Notes under the pieces: model-generated
Databases searched by the model: none
What the model was told of the DNA's origin: nothing
Seen by the model: the letters and a program-made list of their open reading frames with translations, nothing else
Made by a program: the position numbers and the translations under genes
Shown: in pieces, positions 43,875 through 53,551 of the stretch
How positions within the stretch are numbered: the first letter of the stretch is position 1
Layout: each line of letters starts with the position of its first letter
Source: CAZLFA01 sp964558665
GTDB lineage: Bacteria > Desulfobacterota > Syntrophia > Syntrophales > PHBD01
Assembly (NCBI GenBank): GCA_964558665.1
Contig: CAZLFA010000004.1
Span: 55,280 to 119,279 of the forward strand
Reading direction: 5' to 3'
DNA: 64,000 nucleotides

Positions 43875-45105
43875 CAAGCATACACTGCGCAGGCTCTATG
43901 CCCGTATTGATGATTATGAAAAAGAGATGATAGATCTTCAGATAGAATTGACGGCCATACCGGCTATATCGCCAGACAACGGGGGCGAAGGTGAGATTAA
44001 CAAAGCCGGTTTTTTGATCGGCAGATTACATGAATTAGGATTTAGAGACATCATACGGATAGATGCACCGGATGATAGAGTTCCTTCCAATATCCGACCT
44101 AATATTGTTTTGAAAATCCCGGGACAATCTGAACGTGCAACATGGATCATGACACATCTGGACATAGTGCCCCCGGGCGAACTCAGACTATGGAGTGGTA
44201 ATCCATATCGTGGTTTTGTCCAGGATGGAAAAATATTTGGCCGCGGTGTTGTTGATAATCAGCAGGACATGGTGTCTTCCATATTTGCGGCTAAAGCTGT
44301 TATGGAGGAGGGCATCTGTACAGCAAGATCCATTGGCCTGGCATTCGTTTCCGATGAAGAGACGGCAAGTGAGTACGGACTTGCCCATATTCTTAAAAGC
44401 AACCGGAATCCTTTTGGAAAGGAGGACATGATAGTAGTTCCGGACTCAGGCAATGAAGAGGGAACTCTAATCGAGGTGACAGAGAAAAGCCTTCTTTGGC
44501 TGCGCATAAGAACTCTAGGAAAGCAATGTCACGCAAGCAGACCTCATGAAGGCATTAATTCATTTAAAGCCGCCTCCCACATGGTAGTCAGACTAAACGA
44601 ACTCGGCAGTATCTATAATGATTCTGATGATTTTTTCGATCCGCCTTTCAGCACTTTTCAACCCACGAAAAAAGAGGCAAATGTCCCCAATATAAACACG
44701 ATCCCGGGTGAAGATGTCTTTTTTGTGGACTGCAGGGTATTACCTCAATATGAATTGTCTGAAGTTATTAAAACATTCAGGCGTTTTGCAGATGAAATCG
44801 AACAACTGTTCAATGTCCATATTGAGATAACCGATGTTCAATACGTTCAATCGCCCCCGGCAACATCTCCTGATGCTCCTGTTGTGTCAGCTCTTCAACA
44901 AGCCATCAAAGACGTGTACAATGTGTGCGCAGAACCACGGGGAATAGGCGCAGGTACAGTTGCTGCTCTTTTTAGAAAAGCCGGATACCCTGCAGCAGTA
45001 TGGTCCAAACTTCTTCAGACAGCCCATCAGCCTGATGAGCATTGTCTGATTAACGACCTGATAGGCAATGCGAAAGTATATGCACATCTTTTCCTTCAGC
45101 AATAG
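43867..45105 (+). CDS. M20 family metallopeptidase (ArgE/DapE/CPG2 type)
   Basis: A 412-residue zinc peptidase. Metal and active-site segments are MTHLDIVPPGE (His, Asp), GRGVVDNQQDMVS (bridging Asp), FVSDEETASEYG (Glu pair) and VPDSGNEEGTLIEV (Asp), followed by the C-terminal dimerisation lid and a final histidine region (SKLLQTAHQPDEH). No signal peptide is seen, so it is probably cytoplasmic and acts on peptides or acylated amino acids. It overlaps the inactive M16 gene by 8 bases, which suggests a three-gene peptidase operon. Confidence 0.86.
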   Translation: MNDKHTLRRLYARIDDYEKEMIDLQIELTAIPAISPDNGGEGEINKAGFLIGRLHELGFRDIIRIDAPDDRVPSNIRPNIVLKIPGQSERATWIMTHLDIVPPGELRLWSGNPYRGFVQDGKIFGRGVVDNQQDMVSSIFAAKAVMEEGICTARSIGLAFVSDEETASEYGLAHILKSNRNPFGKEDMIVVPDSGNEEGTLIEVTEKSLLWLRIRTLGKQCHASRPHEGINSFKAASHMVVRLNELGSIYNDSDDFFDPPFSTFQPTKKEANVPNINTIPGEDVFFVDCRVLPQYELSEVIKTFRRFADEIEQLFNVHIEITDVQYVQSPPATSPDAPVVSALQQAIKDVYNVCAEPRGIGAGTVAALFRKAGYPAAVWSKLLQTAHQPDEHCLINDLIGNAKVYAHLFLQQ

Positions 45106-45233
45106 CTGTTATACTCTTATATACTTAAAATACTTGCATTAACCGTTTCTCCATGTTAGCATTTACCCATATATTTTATTGGAAATACGCGAAATGTAAT
45201 AGCATTGAAAATGTTCATAGGATACATTTTTAA

Positions 45234-46220
45234 TTGAAGCAAAAGCCCGACACATTTCTAATTGAAAAGATCACCTTCTCGGATAACGATATCTTGAGAA
45301 GCCTTTTCGGTGAACATGACCGCAATGTCAAGCTTATAGAAAAACTTGAACGCGTCAAGGTTTCTGCAAGAGGGAATATTCTGACAATTTCAGGAGAAGC
45401 CTTTTCTGTTGATTTAGTGAAAAACCTGTTTACCCAGATTTATTCCATCATAGAAAAAGGTCATCCCATAGTTCCGGCTGATATAGATTATGCACATAGA
45501 ATCCTCTCTGAAAATCCCGCTGTAAGTCTTGAGGGCATATTTACTGACACGGTGTTTATATCATCTAAAAAAAGGATAATAACCCCCAAAAGCATCGCCC
45601 AGAAGCATTATATAGACTCGATTAGAAAAAATGACATGGTTTTTGGCATCGGTCCGGCAGGCACAGGCAAAACGTACCTGGCAATGGCAATGGCCGTATC
45701 AGCTCTCACAGAAAAAAGGGTAAACAGGATAGCGCTCGCCAGACCTGCCGTTGAAGCAGGCGAGAAGCTTGGATTCCTGCCGGGCGATCTTGCTGAAAAA
45801 GTAAACCCCTATCTAAGGCCATTGTATGACGCCTTATTTGATATGTTAGATTTTGACCGGGCATCAGCACTCATCAGCAAAGGCGTGATTGAAGTGGCGC
45901 CTTTGGCTTTCATGCGCGGGAGAACTCTTAACGATTCTTTTGTGATTCTTGATGAAGCCCAAAACACTACTTCTGAACAAATGAAAATGTTTCTTACACG
46001 TCTCGGGTTTGGATCCAAGGCAGTCATTACCGGAGATGTGACCCAAATTGATTTGCCTCCCGACAAGATTTCAGGCCTAATAGAAGCAGAACAAATATTA
46101 AAGAAGACAGAAGGGATAAAATTCATTCATTTTTCCGATATGGACGTTGTAAGGCACCCTTTGGTACAGGACGTGATCAGAGCATACAATCACCTTGATC
46201 AGACAAAGAAAAGGACCTGA
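45234..46220 (+). CDS. ybeZ: PhoH-like ATPase
   Basis: A 328-residue ATPase. It has the Walker A segment GPAGTGKTYLAMAMAVSAL, RPAVEAGEKLGFLPGDLAEKVNPYLRPLYDAL, the DEAQNTTSEQMKMFLTRLG Walker B region and ITGDVTQIDLP, all typical of PhoH/YbeZ. The start is a TTG with an AGGA site 11 bases upstream. PhoH is commonly next to ybeY and involved in RNA/ribosome maturation. It is followed by pgpH and ybeY on the same strand. Confidence 0.93.
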   Translation: MKQKPDTFLIEKITFSDNDILRSLFGEHDRNVKLIEKLERVKVSARGNILTISGEAFSVDLVKNLFTQIYSIIEKGHPIVPADIDYAHRILSENPAVSLEGIFTDTVFISSKKRIITPKSIAQKHYIDSIRKNDMVFGIGPAGTGKTYLAMAMAVSALTEKRVNRIALARPAVEAGEKLGFLPGDLAEKVNPYLRPLYDALFDMLDFDRASALISKGVIEVAPLAFMRGRTLNDSFVILDEAQNTTSEQMKMFLTRLGFGSKAVITGDVTQIDLPPDKISGLIEAEQILKKTEGIKFIHFSDMDVVRHPLVQDVIRAYNHLDQTKKRT

Positions 46221-46235
46221 GACAGGTTTTTTGAT

Positions 46236-48605
46236 ATGAACCGCATAGATGAAGCAACTGATAAAGCCGCCTCACTCTTTAAGGAAACAGCCACTCGCCT
46301 GAATATCCTCCCTGAATTTGCAAAAAAAAGGGCTTTTCAGAAATGGTTTATTCTCATCACCTTCAGTCTTGTGTTGTCACTGATTCTTACACCTCAAATA
46401 AACGTATCTCACCCTGAATACAAGGTGGGGATCATTGCCGGCAAGGATGTACGCGCAGATCGCGATTTCCTTGTTTTAGACAGGAATGCCACAGAAATTA
46501 AAAAACTGGAAGCCATTGAGAATTTTCGATCAGTATACATCTTTGATAAAAACGTTCCCTCACAGTTGACAAAAATTCTTTCATCAATATTTCAGAACCT
46601 GGAAGAGATTCACAAAAAATTTTCCCCGAAAGTCATATCGGAACAACTTGCTGATAGTAAAAGAATAGCTGAGGAAGGAAAAAAAGAAACAGAAAAACTG
46701 TTAAAAGTATCCTTAACTCAAGATGAATTCAATCTGATCTATAAACACCGTTTGTCGCAGGAGTTCTTATCGAAAATATCCGCTTTGATAATAACTTCTT
46801 ACAACGGCAACGTGATAACAAATTCTGTTTTTACCAAGCATGAAAGAGATAAGGGAATCATTATCAGAGATATTTCCGACAACAAGCAGGAAGAGAAAAG
46901 CGACATTTCTGGAATATTAAATATCAATGATATAGAAACTAAAATCGAAAAAAGCATTAAAACCATCTTTAGCAGCGAAAGCAATCATTTCAGACAAACA
47001 CTTTTTTCTTTTATAAAAAAGATCGCCAGACCGAATCTTATATACAGCAAGGCAGCTACAGAACATTTTAAAGAAGGGATTTTGCAAGGCGTCGATCCGG
47101 TTTTTTTTAAGGTTCAAAAAAACGAAGTAATAGTGAGGGAAGGAGAAAAAATTTCTATAACCGACCTTGATAAATTGGATGCGTTATACAAAAAATCAAA
47201 AACCATCTATTTCTCACAACTACTGGTCTCTTTGGGTATGTTCCTGATGATATTTTCTCTAACCTTTGCCCTGTACTTCCTTTCGCGTGAATGGATTAAA
47301 AAACATGACAACATAGTCATTGACATGCTGTTTCTCGCTTCTGCCGTTTTACTTCAAATTCTAATCATAGGATCAGGCATATTCATTTCCGCGGCCGTTC
47401 ATCGTGCTTTTCCATCCTCGCCAATTGAGACGTATTTTTTCGCTATACCTTTTGCTGTGAGCTCTATGCTCGTTGCCATATTGATTAACAGAAACACGTC
47501 TTTCTCTTTTTCAATACTGACATCATTCCTCATTTCTTTTCTTTTTGCCAACAAGCTTGAAATGTCCTTATTTTCTTTATTCGGCAATATTGCCGTAGCG
47601 GCTCACATCGTTCAGTGCAGGAAGCGTTCCGCATTCTTCAGAGCCGGTTTTTTTATCGGAATTGTTAACGCCTTCATCATTCTTGTTCTTTCCCTGTTAT
47701 CAGGAAATCTTTTTGATCTTGATATCGTTATCAAGATGCTTATGGGATTTTCCGGTGGTGTGATCACAGGTTTCCTGGCTGCGGGAATCACGCCGCTTTT
47801 CGAGGCTTTTTTTAATTACACCACGGACATAAAGCTCCTTGAGCTGGCAAACCTTAACCAGCCTATTTTCCAAAGGATGATAATTGAAGCTCCCGGCACA
47901 TATCATCACAGCATTGTTGTTGCCTCACTGGTAGAAGCAGCGGCGGAATCCATCGGAGCAAATTCTTTACTGGCAAAGGTAAGCGCTTATTATCATGACA
48001 TTGGAAAAATTAAAAAAGCCAGTTACTTTATTGAAAACCAGAGGAGTGGGGAAAACAGGCATGATAAGCTCACCCCCAAAATGAGCAGTCTCGTAATAAT
48101 ATCACACGTAAAAGATGGCTGCGAAATAGCTCAGGAAGTAAGGCTTGGAAATCTGATAACCGATATTATTCGCCAGCATCACGGAACCGGTCTTGTTAGT
48201 TTTTTTTATGACAAGGCAAAGAAGGATAAGGATATTTCCATTCGTTCTTTGCCGGAGAGCGACTTCAGATATCCGGGACCTAAACCGCAAACAAGAGAAG
48301 CAGGGCTTGTTCTTCTTGGCGATGTCCTTGAGGCTTCCTCTAGAACTCTTACCAATCCTACTCCTTCAAGGATTAACAACCTCGTCAAGGAAAGAATAGA
48401 GAGAGTATTTGCCGATGGACAGCTTGATGAATGCGAAATTACGCTCAAAGATTTGAACAAAATAACAGAAAGTTTTGCTCGAATATTAAATGGAATATTT
48501 CATCACAGGATAGATTACCCCGAATCCGGCCGCAAGGAATCAAATGGCATAAATAATGGCAATTCTGACAGAAAATCGACAGACAAAAATAAAGATAGAC
48601 ATTAG
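46236..48605 (+). CDS. pgpH: PgpH/YqfF-type HD-domain membrane protein (7TMR-HDED)
   Basis: A 789-residue membrane protein. An N-terminal helix (about 33-52) is followed by an external 7TMR-HDED domain (DRDFLVLDRNATEIKKLEAIENFRSVYIFD; residues about 60-320), six to seven membrane helices (about 325-540) and a cytoplasmic HD domain with HHSIVVASLVEAAAES and YYHDIGKIKKASYF (H587, D588) and HHGTGLVSFFYDKA. Homologues hydrolyse cyclic di-AMP or related signals, with the external domain sensing. Whether this organism makes c-di-AMP is not visible here. The last 50 bases overlap ybeY. Confidence 0.9.
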   Translation: MNRIDEATDKAASLFKETATRLNILPEFAKKRAFQKWFILITFSLVLSLILTPQINVSHPEYKVGIIAGKDVRADRDFLVLDRNATEIKKLEAIENFRSVYIFDKNVPSQLTKILSSIFQNLEEIHKKFSPKVISEQLADSKRIAEEGKKETEKLLKVSLTQDEFNLIYKHRLSQEFLSKISALIITSYNGNVITNSVFTKHERDKGIIIRDISDNKQEEKSDISGILNINDIETKIEKSIKTIFSSESNHFRQTLFSFIKKIARPNLIYSKAATEHFKEGILQGVDPVFFKVQKNEVIVREGEKISITDLDKLDALYKKSKTIYFSQLLVSLGMFLMIFSLTFALYFLSREWIKKHDNIVIDMLFLASAVLLQILIIGSGIFISAAVHRAFPSSPIETYFFAIPFAVSSMLVAILINRNTSFSFSILTSFLISFLFANKLEMSLFSLFGNIAVAAHIVQCRKRSAFFRAGFFIGIVNAFIILVLSLLSGNLFDLDIVIKMLMGFSGGVITGFLAAGITPLFEAFFNYTTDIKLLELANLNQPIFQRMIIEAPGTYHHSIVVASLVEAAAESIGANSLLAKVSAYYHDIGKIKKASYFIENQRSGENRHDKLTPKMSSLVIISHVKDGCEIAQEVRLGNLITDIIRQHHGTGLVSFFYDKAKKDKDISIRSLPESDFRYPGPKPQTREAGLVLLGDVLEASSRTLTNPTPSRINNLVKERIERVFADGQLDECEITLKDLNKITESFARILNGIFHHRIDYPESGRKESNGINNGNSDRKSTDKNKDRH

Positions 48606-49008
48606 GAGACTTCGGTCAACTGCAGGTAAAATTCTTAGACACCTTGATTTGACCGGCTCTGAGTTAAGTATTGTAATTGTGGATAATCAGGAAATTATGG
48701 AAATCAACAAGGTCTATCTGGGGAAAAACTCTACCACAAATGTTATCTCTTTTTCTATGCTGGAAGGTGAATTCGGGACTGTTAATCCAAAGATTCTTGG
48801 CGATGTTGTCATCTCAGCGGAAAAAGCACAAGAAGAAGCCCGGAAAACCGGCATTTCGATGAATGATGAAATCGATTACCTCCTGATTCACGGCATTCTC
48901 CATCTGATTGGGTACAACCATGAAAATACCACCAGGAGCGAATCTAATAAGATGAAAACAAAGTCAAAAGAAATTTTTTTTCTTATTAAAGGTTACGATA
49001 TCTCATGA
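48556..49008 (+). CDS. ybeY: Endoribonuclease / rRNA maturation factor YbeY
   Basis: A 150-residue protein with the zinc motif HGILHLIGYNHE (H-x3-H-x5-H), and the FLGKNSTTNVISF and GDVVISAEKA segments of the family. It processes the 16S rRNA 3' end and contributes to ribosome quality. The start lies inside pgpH (50-base overlap). Its stop is only 5 bases from the convergent mltD stop. Confidence 0.95.
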   Translation: MAILTENRQTKIKIDIRRLRSTAGKILRHLDLTGSELSIVIVDNQEIMEINKVYLGKNSTTNVISFSMLEGEFGTVNPKILGDVVISAEKAQEEARKTGISMNDEIDYLLIHGILHLIGYNHENTTRSESNKMKTKSKEIFFLIKGYDIS

Positions 49009-49013
49009 GATGA

Positions 49014-50777
49014 TTAATCAATATTTCTTCTTGCTGTATTCTTCCTTGCAAGTTTCTTTTTTACCACTTTCTTCTTCGTTTTTGCAGGTGATATTTCCTT
49101 CGTTTGATAGCTGACCTTTATAATCTGACCCGGTTTTAAAACATTGTTCTTCATGCCGTTCATCTTTTTAATTTCAGGAACTGTCATGTTATATCGCTTT
49201 GAAACCGAAATCAGCGTTTCACCTTTCTTCACATGGTGGGTGGAAACTTTGCCTGCCTGCTTCGCTCGGACGGTAGAACTGTGATTGGATGCATGATCTG
49301 ATACAACACGGCGCTCACGAACCGGAACGATGACACGCTGTCCCTGCACAACTCCTCTTCTGGCTGCCAGATGATTATAATCTCGAATCGCACCTACCGA
49401 TGTACCATACTTTCGCGCAATTGATGCCAGCGTTTCACCACGTCTGACTTTGTGTCTAACAACACTGCGGGATGAAGCTGAATAAGATAATTGTTTCGGC
49501 CGTTCCAGTTTAGGAATTTCATCCGCTACAGCCGCAAACTTTTCCGCCATTTCCAAGGGGACTTTTAACTCATACTCCCTGTCGGGCGTTGCCTTGTGTT
49601 TGAGCTCCGGATTCAGGAATGTGAGAACATCCTCCGATATGTTCAATTTTGTAGCGATATCCTCTAATTTCATAGATTTTGTGGACTTTACCTTTTCATA
49701 ACTCATCGGCTTTTCTTTAGGAGTTCCCAAATCCATTCCATACTTCTTCGGATCCTTGATAATATGCAGGGTAGCTAAAAATCTTGGTACGTAGCGCGCG
49801 GTTTCCCTTGGTAATTGCCGATACAGATCCCAGAAATGGTCGAGATAATTTAAATGCTGACGTGATATGACCCTCATGATTCTGCCTTCACCACAGTTAT
49901 ATGCAGCCAGACCGGTCAACCAGTCACCGAACATACCGTGCAGATCTTTAAGATAACCAATAGCGGCTTTTGTGGATTTATCAACATCCATTCTCTCATC
50001 GATCCATTCATCACGGCTCATTCCGTACTTATAGCCGGTTGATGGTATGAATTGCCATAATCCCAAGGCACGTGCCGGCGATAATGCGGTTATTTTAAAT
50101 CCGCTTTCAACAAGAGGAAGCCAGGAAAGCTCTTCGGGGATACCCGCTTTTTTGAGCTCCTTAACAATGGTTGGCCTGTACAAACCGGACCGGTTATATG
50201 AGTTTATAAAAAACTCCCTTTCTCTTGTTTGAAACATTTTAATTTCGTATTGAACATCTTCATTCATAACCAGAGGGATTTCACTTCGCTTCCCTGAAGT
50301 TGCTGTGTGCATAGAGTTGTATATGGCGAGAATTCTTTTTGAGATCAGCAGTCTTACATCATCCTTTTGACGGGCAATAGCAGGGTCACCATCTGTATCA
50401 AGTATCAGTGAATAAGCCTGGTCCAGCAATTCCAGAGCGCTCTCAATGTCTCCCTTATTCCAGTATTCCTGTGACTCCTCAAGAAGAGCGAGCGCATCTT
50501 CCATTATGTCCTGCTCTTCTTTTTCATCAGCAGCATCATTATTTGCAGCCTGTGTGTTATTTTCTTCGTTGTTTTCATCATTATTCATCACATCTGCGGG
50601 TTCTGTCTTTTTATGACTTTCCCCTTTCTTCACGGTGGAATCGGCTACATCAGCAGTGAATTTCTTTTCAGGTTTTTCATCACTGTACACCAGACTTACA
50701 GAAGGCGGCATCATGGCGAAAGACAGAAATACTGCAACAAGGCCTGTCATGGAAATAAAACGCTTTATCAAAGTCAT
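49014..50777 (-). CDS. mltD: Membrane-bound lytic murein transglycosylase with two LysM repeats (MltD-like)
   Basis: A 587-residue exported protein. A signal peptide (about 1-31) is followed by a low-complexity acidic/asparagine stretch (about 35-90: NNDENNEENN-like) and a goose-type lysozyme domain with the catalytic Glu in LVESGFKITALSPARALGLWQFIPSTG. Then AAYNCGEGRI, a degenerate LysM-like turn (about 370-400), and two good LysM repeats (VRRGETLASIARKYGTSVGAI and VKKGETLISVSKRYNMTVPEI) end the chain with a basic tail. The enzyme cleaves peptidoglycan. The charged stretch before the catalytic domain is an unusual length for the family. Confidence 0.92.
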   Translation of the reverse strand: MTLIKRFISMTGLVAVFLSFAMMPPSVSLVYSDEKPEKKFTADVADSTVKKGESHKKTEPADVMNNDENNEENNTQAANNDAADEKEEQDIMEDALALLEESQEYWNKGDIESALELLDQAYSLILDTDGDPAIARQKDDVRLLISKRILAIYNSMHTATSGKRSEIPLVMNEDVQYEIKMFQTREREFFINSYNRSGLYRPTIVKELKKAGIPEELSWLPLVESGFKITALSPARALGLWQFIPSTGYKYGMSRDEWIDERMDVDKSTKAAIGYLKDLHGMFGDWLTGLAAYNCGEGRIMRVISRQHLNYLDHFWDLYRQLPRETARYVPRFLATLHIIKDPKKYGMDLGTPKEKPMSYEKVKSTKSMKLEDIATKLNISEDVLTFLNPELKHKATPDREYELKVPLEMAEKFAAVADEIPKLERPKQLSYSASSRSVVRHKVRRGETLASIARKYGTSVGAIRDYNHLAARRGVVQGQRVIVPVRERRVVSDHASNHSSTVRAKQAGKVSTHHVKKGETLISVSKRYNMTVPEIKKMNGMKNNVLKPGQIIKVSYQTKEISPAKTKKKVVKKKLARKNTARRNID

Positions 50778-50870
50778 TAAATATTCTCCCTAATAAACAT
50801 GTAAGTTTTTAACACAGCCATAACTACACATGGTTCGGCTATAACACATATTTCCCACTTTCCATAGCAT

Positions 50871-51987
50871 TTATTGCCCGGCCTGGTCTTCCGACACGCT
50901 TGCTAACAGGTAGGATTCTATAAAATCATCGATATCACCGTCTAATATTCTGTTAACATTGCCTACCTCAAGATTAGTTCTATGATCTTTGATCATTTTA
51001 TATGGGTGCAGCACGTATGAGCGGATCTGGCTCCCCCAGGCAATATCCTTTTTTGTTTTGTTAACTTCATTCAGCTTCTCATTCTGTTCTTTCAGTTTTA
51101 ACTCATATAATCTTGATTTCAGGTATTTCATCGCCATTGCCTTGTTTTTATGCTGCGATCTTTCATTCTGGCACTGCACGACTATCCCTGTCGGCAAATG
51201 AGTAATCCTTACTGCTGAATCAGTCTTGTTTACATGTTGACCGCCTGCTCCTGTCGAACGATATGTGTCAATCCTCAGGTCACCTTCGTCAATCTCAATT
51301 ACAATTTCGTCATTTACTTCCGGATATACAAAAACGGATGCAAAGGACGTATGCCTGCGTGCGCCTGCATCAAATGGAGATATTCTCACCAGCCTGTGTA
51401 TCCCCGTCTCTGCCTTGGCATAGCCATAGGCGTATTCACCTTCCATGGTAAATGACACGCTTTTGATGCCGGCTTCATCACCCGGCTGATAATCAATGAT
51501 GCTCGTCGCATACCCCTTTTTTTCGGCCCATCTCAGGTACATTCTTAAAAGTATCTCAACCCAGTCCTGGGCCTCTGTTCCACCTGCACCGGCATTGATA
51601 GACATTATAGCACTCAGAACATCCTGCTCTGATCCAAGCATGAGGCGCAACTCTTCGTTTCTAACATCCCTTTTCAGTTTTTCAATATCATTCGATATTT
51701 CGAAAAGAGTTGATTCTTCATTCTCTTCGCTGGCGAGAGTGTAGAGAAGCTCAATATCATTCAGACTTGTTTTTTGCTTCTTCCAGGAATCTACAACCGA
51801 GGAAAGCTTGGTTTTCTTCTTTAGAATTTCACGCGCTTTTTCCTGATCGTTCCAAAAATCCTCTTTTTGAGAAGTTATCTCAAGCTCATGAATAATTTTT
51901 TCTTTTTCAGCTATGTCAAAGACATTTCCCGAGACTGTTTATTCTCTTTCTTAAATCAATGACACTTTCATCAAATCCTTCCAGCAT
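50871..51987 (-). CDS. prfB: Peptide chain release factor 2 (programmed +1 frameshift)
   Basis: Frame 0 starts at the ATG 51985-51987 (GGAGG 8 bases before it, in the end of lnt) and runs 23 codons to an in-frame TGA (51916-51918). A +1 shift at CTT-T-GAC then gives 348 more residues, 371 in total, the usual RF2 size. RF2 identity is shown by SPF (RISPFDAGARRHTSF; anticodon-like motif) and by GGQ at residues 248-250 (STGAGGQHVNKTDSAVRIT). The in-frame TGA is the autoregulatory stop: low RF2 favours the shift. The gene begins inside lnt (17-base overlap). Confidence 0.94.
51915..51933 (-). promoter_or_regulatory. prfB programmed frameshift site
   Basis: Reading the minus strand: CTCGGGAAATGTCTTTGAC. 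CTT followed by the TGA stop and a C reproduces the RF2 shift signal CUU-UGA-C. The upstream GGGAAA is a weaker Shine-Dalgarno-like element than the AGGGGG of E. coli, and the shift enters the GAC frame, in which the rest of RF2 is open. Confidence 0.88.
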
Positions 51988-53551
51988 GGCCTGAACCTCC
52001 TTTTTTTATAAAACTGTATATGATTATACCTAAAGTAAAAAACAGGCATAAATAGACAAAGAAATCTCCGTATGTGCTGTAGATGGTCTTTTTGTCAAAA
52101 TACTTTACAATTCCCTGAACGGTTGCCTGCTCAAACAGAGGAGACTGTGATAATACTTTCCCCGCAGGATCAATTATTGCTGATATTCCTGTATTTGCGG
52201 CTCTCACCAGATACATTCTGTTCTCGATCGCCCTGAATGTTGTCATTGAGAGATGCTGATATGGAGCCGATGTCATTCCAAACCATGCATCGTTGGTAAT
52301 ATTAATCAGCAGATCCGCACCTGCTCTTTTATATGCTCCTGCTGCTTCAGGAAGAATTCCTTCATAACATATCAGTACGCCTGGCTTATGTGATTCCATT
52401 TTCAGGGGAATGTAACCGATGCCTGTCTGAAAATCACCAACACCGACAACCAGCTTGCCGATAAATGGCAAAAACTGCCTTAAAGGCACGTATTCTCCAA
52501 AAGGCACGAGATGCATCTTGTCATATTTTCCCTGTATTGTACCGTCCGGAGATAAGAGAAAAGCACTGTTATAAATCGCCATTCCTTGAGAATCCTTTTT
52601 GTAGGAAGGACTTCCAAACAACAGCCATGATCTTGATGAAGAAGCAACACACAACACTTCACGGTTTAAATCATTAATATCCTGGAAAAAGAAAGGGGTT
52701 GCGGTTTCCGGCCATACAATGAGCCCCGGCTGTTCTCTGTGGTTGAGTGATAAATTCCGATATATGGAAACCGTTTCCAATTGATATTTGGGATTCCATT
52801 TCACATCCTGTTCAATGTTGCCCTGAACCAGCAAAACTTTCATTGATTTACCTTCAGATTCTGCTTTCAGTACATCATTTACCCTCAATAAACCATAGAA
52901 GTAAATAAGCCCCATGATTATACAACCTGATACCGCCAGTCTAATCAGCACCCGTCTATTGCCGCAATTACATACAGCCTCGAACAGGAATGCATTTATA
53001 AGCACAATAACAAATGAAATACCGTATACACCCGTAATATCCGCAAGCTGAACCAGATAGTAATTGGCATATTGCGAATACCCCAGGTTTTCCCATGGAA
53101 ACCCGGTAAATAACTGTGACTTGGCATATTCGAGGGAAGTCCAGATAAATGGAGCAGAGACATACAGAGGCAGGCCTTTTTTATTCGAAAACACTATGCC
53201 CAATCCAAAAAGGGCAATGTATAAACTCAGGTAAAAGACCAGAAGAATCAAGGCGGCTACGCCTACATACAGCGGCTGATAACCATACTTTACAACCACA
53301 TGAATAATCCAATAAATGATGCCGACATAAAAAACAAAACCGGTTCCAAAACCTGCGAGCACCCCATCTTTGTATCCGGCAGTCTTCAATGAATAAAACA
53401 GAGGTATAAACGCTATCCAGGCAATTATGCCTGAGCCATACTTGGGAAAAGACAGGAATAGCAATATACCTGAGGCAAGGGCATAGAAACATCCTTTATT
53501 ATGAATCATCAATAAAAGATTTTTCATCATTTCAGTATGTCTTCCCGCCAT
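51971..53551 (-). CDS. lnt: Apolipoprotein N-acyltransferase
   Basis: A 526-residue inner-membrane enzyme that adds the third acyl chain to lipoproteins. The N-terminal half has about seven hydrophobic helices (up to about residue 225), and a C-terminal nitrilase-type domain includes WPETATPFF (catalytic Glu), KMHLVPFGEYVPLR (Lys) and LICYEGILPE (catalytic Cys). The ORF begins at ATG 53551 inside corC; a second in-frame pair MM at about 53530 is an equally good start. It fits the several lipoproteins in this window. prfB starts within its end. Confidence 0.93.
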   Translation of the reverse strand: MAGRHTEMMKNLLLMIHNKGCFYALASGILLFLSFPKYGSGIIAWIAFIPLFYSLKTAGYKDGVLAGFGTGFVFYVGIIYWIIHVVVKYGYQPLYVGVAALILLVFYLSLYIALFGLGIVFSNKKGLPLYVSAPFIWTSLEYAKSQLFTGFPWENLGYSQYANYYLVQLADITGVYGISFVIVLINAFLFEAVCNCGNRRVLIRLAVSGCIIMGLIYFYGLLRVNDVLKAESEGKSMKVLLVQGNIEQDVKWNPKYQLETVSIYRNLSLNHREQPGLIVWPETATPFFFQDINDLNREVLCVASSSRSWLLFGSPSYKKDSQGMAIYNSAFLLSPDGTIQGKYDKMHLVPFGEYVPLRQFLPFIGKLVVGVGDFQTGIGYIPLKMESHKPGVLICYEGILPEAAGAYKRAGADLLINITNDAWFGMTSAPYQHLSMTTFRAIENRMYLVRAANTGISAIIDPAGKVLSQSPLFEQATVQGIVKYFDKKTIYSTYGDFFVYLCLFFTLGIIIYSFIKKGGSGHAGRI

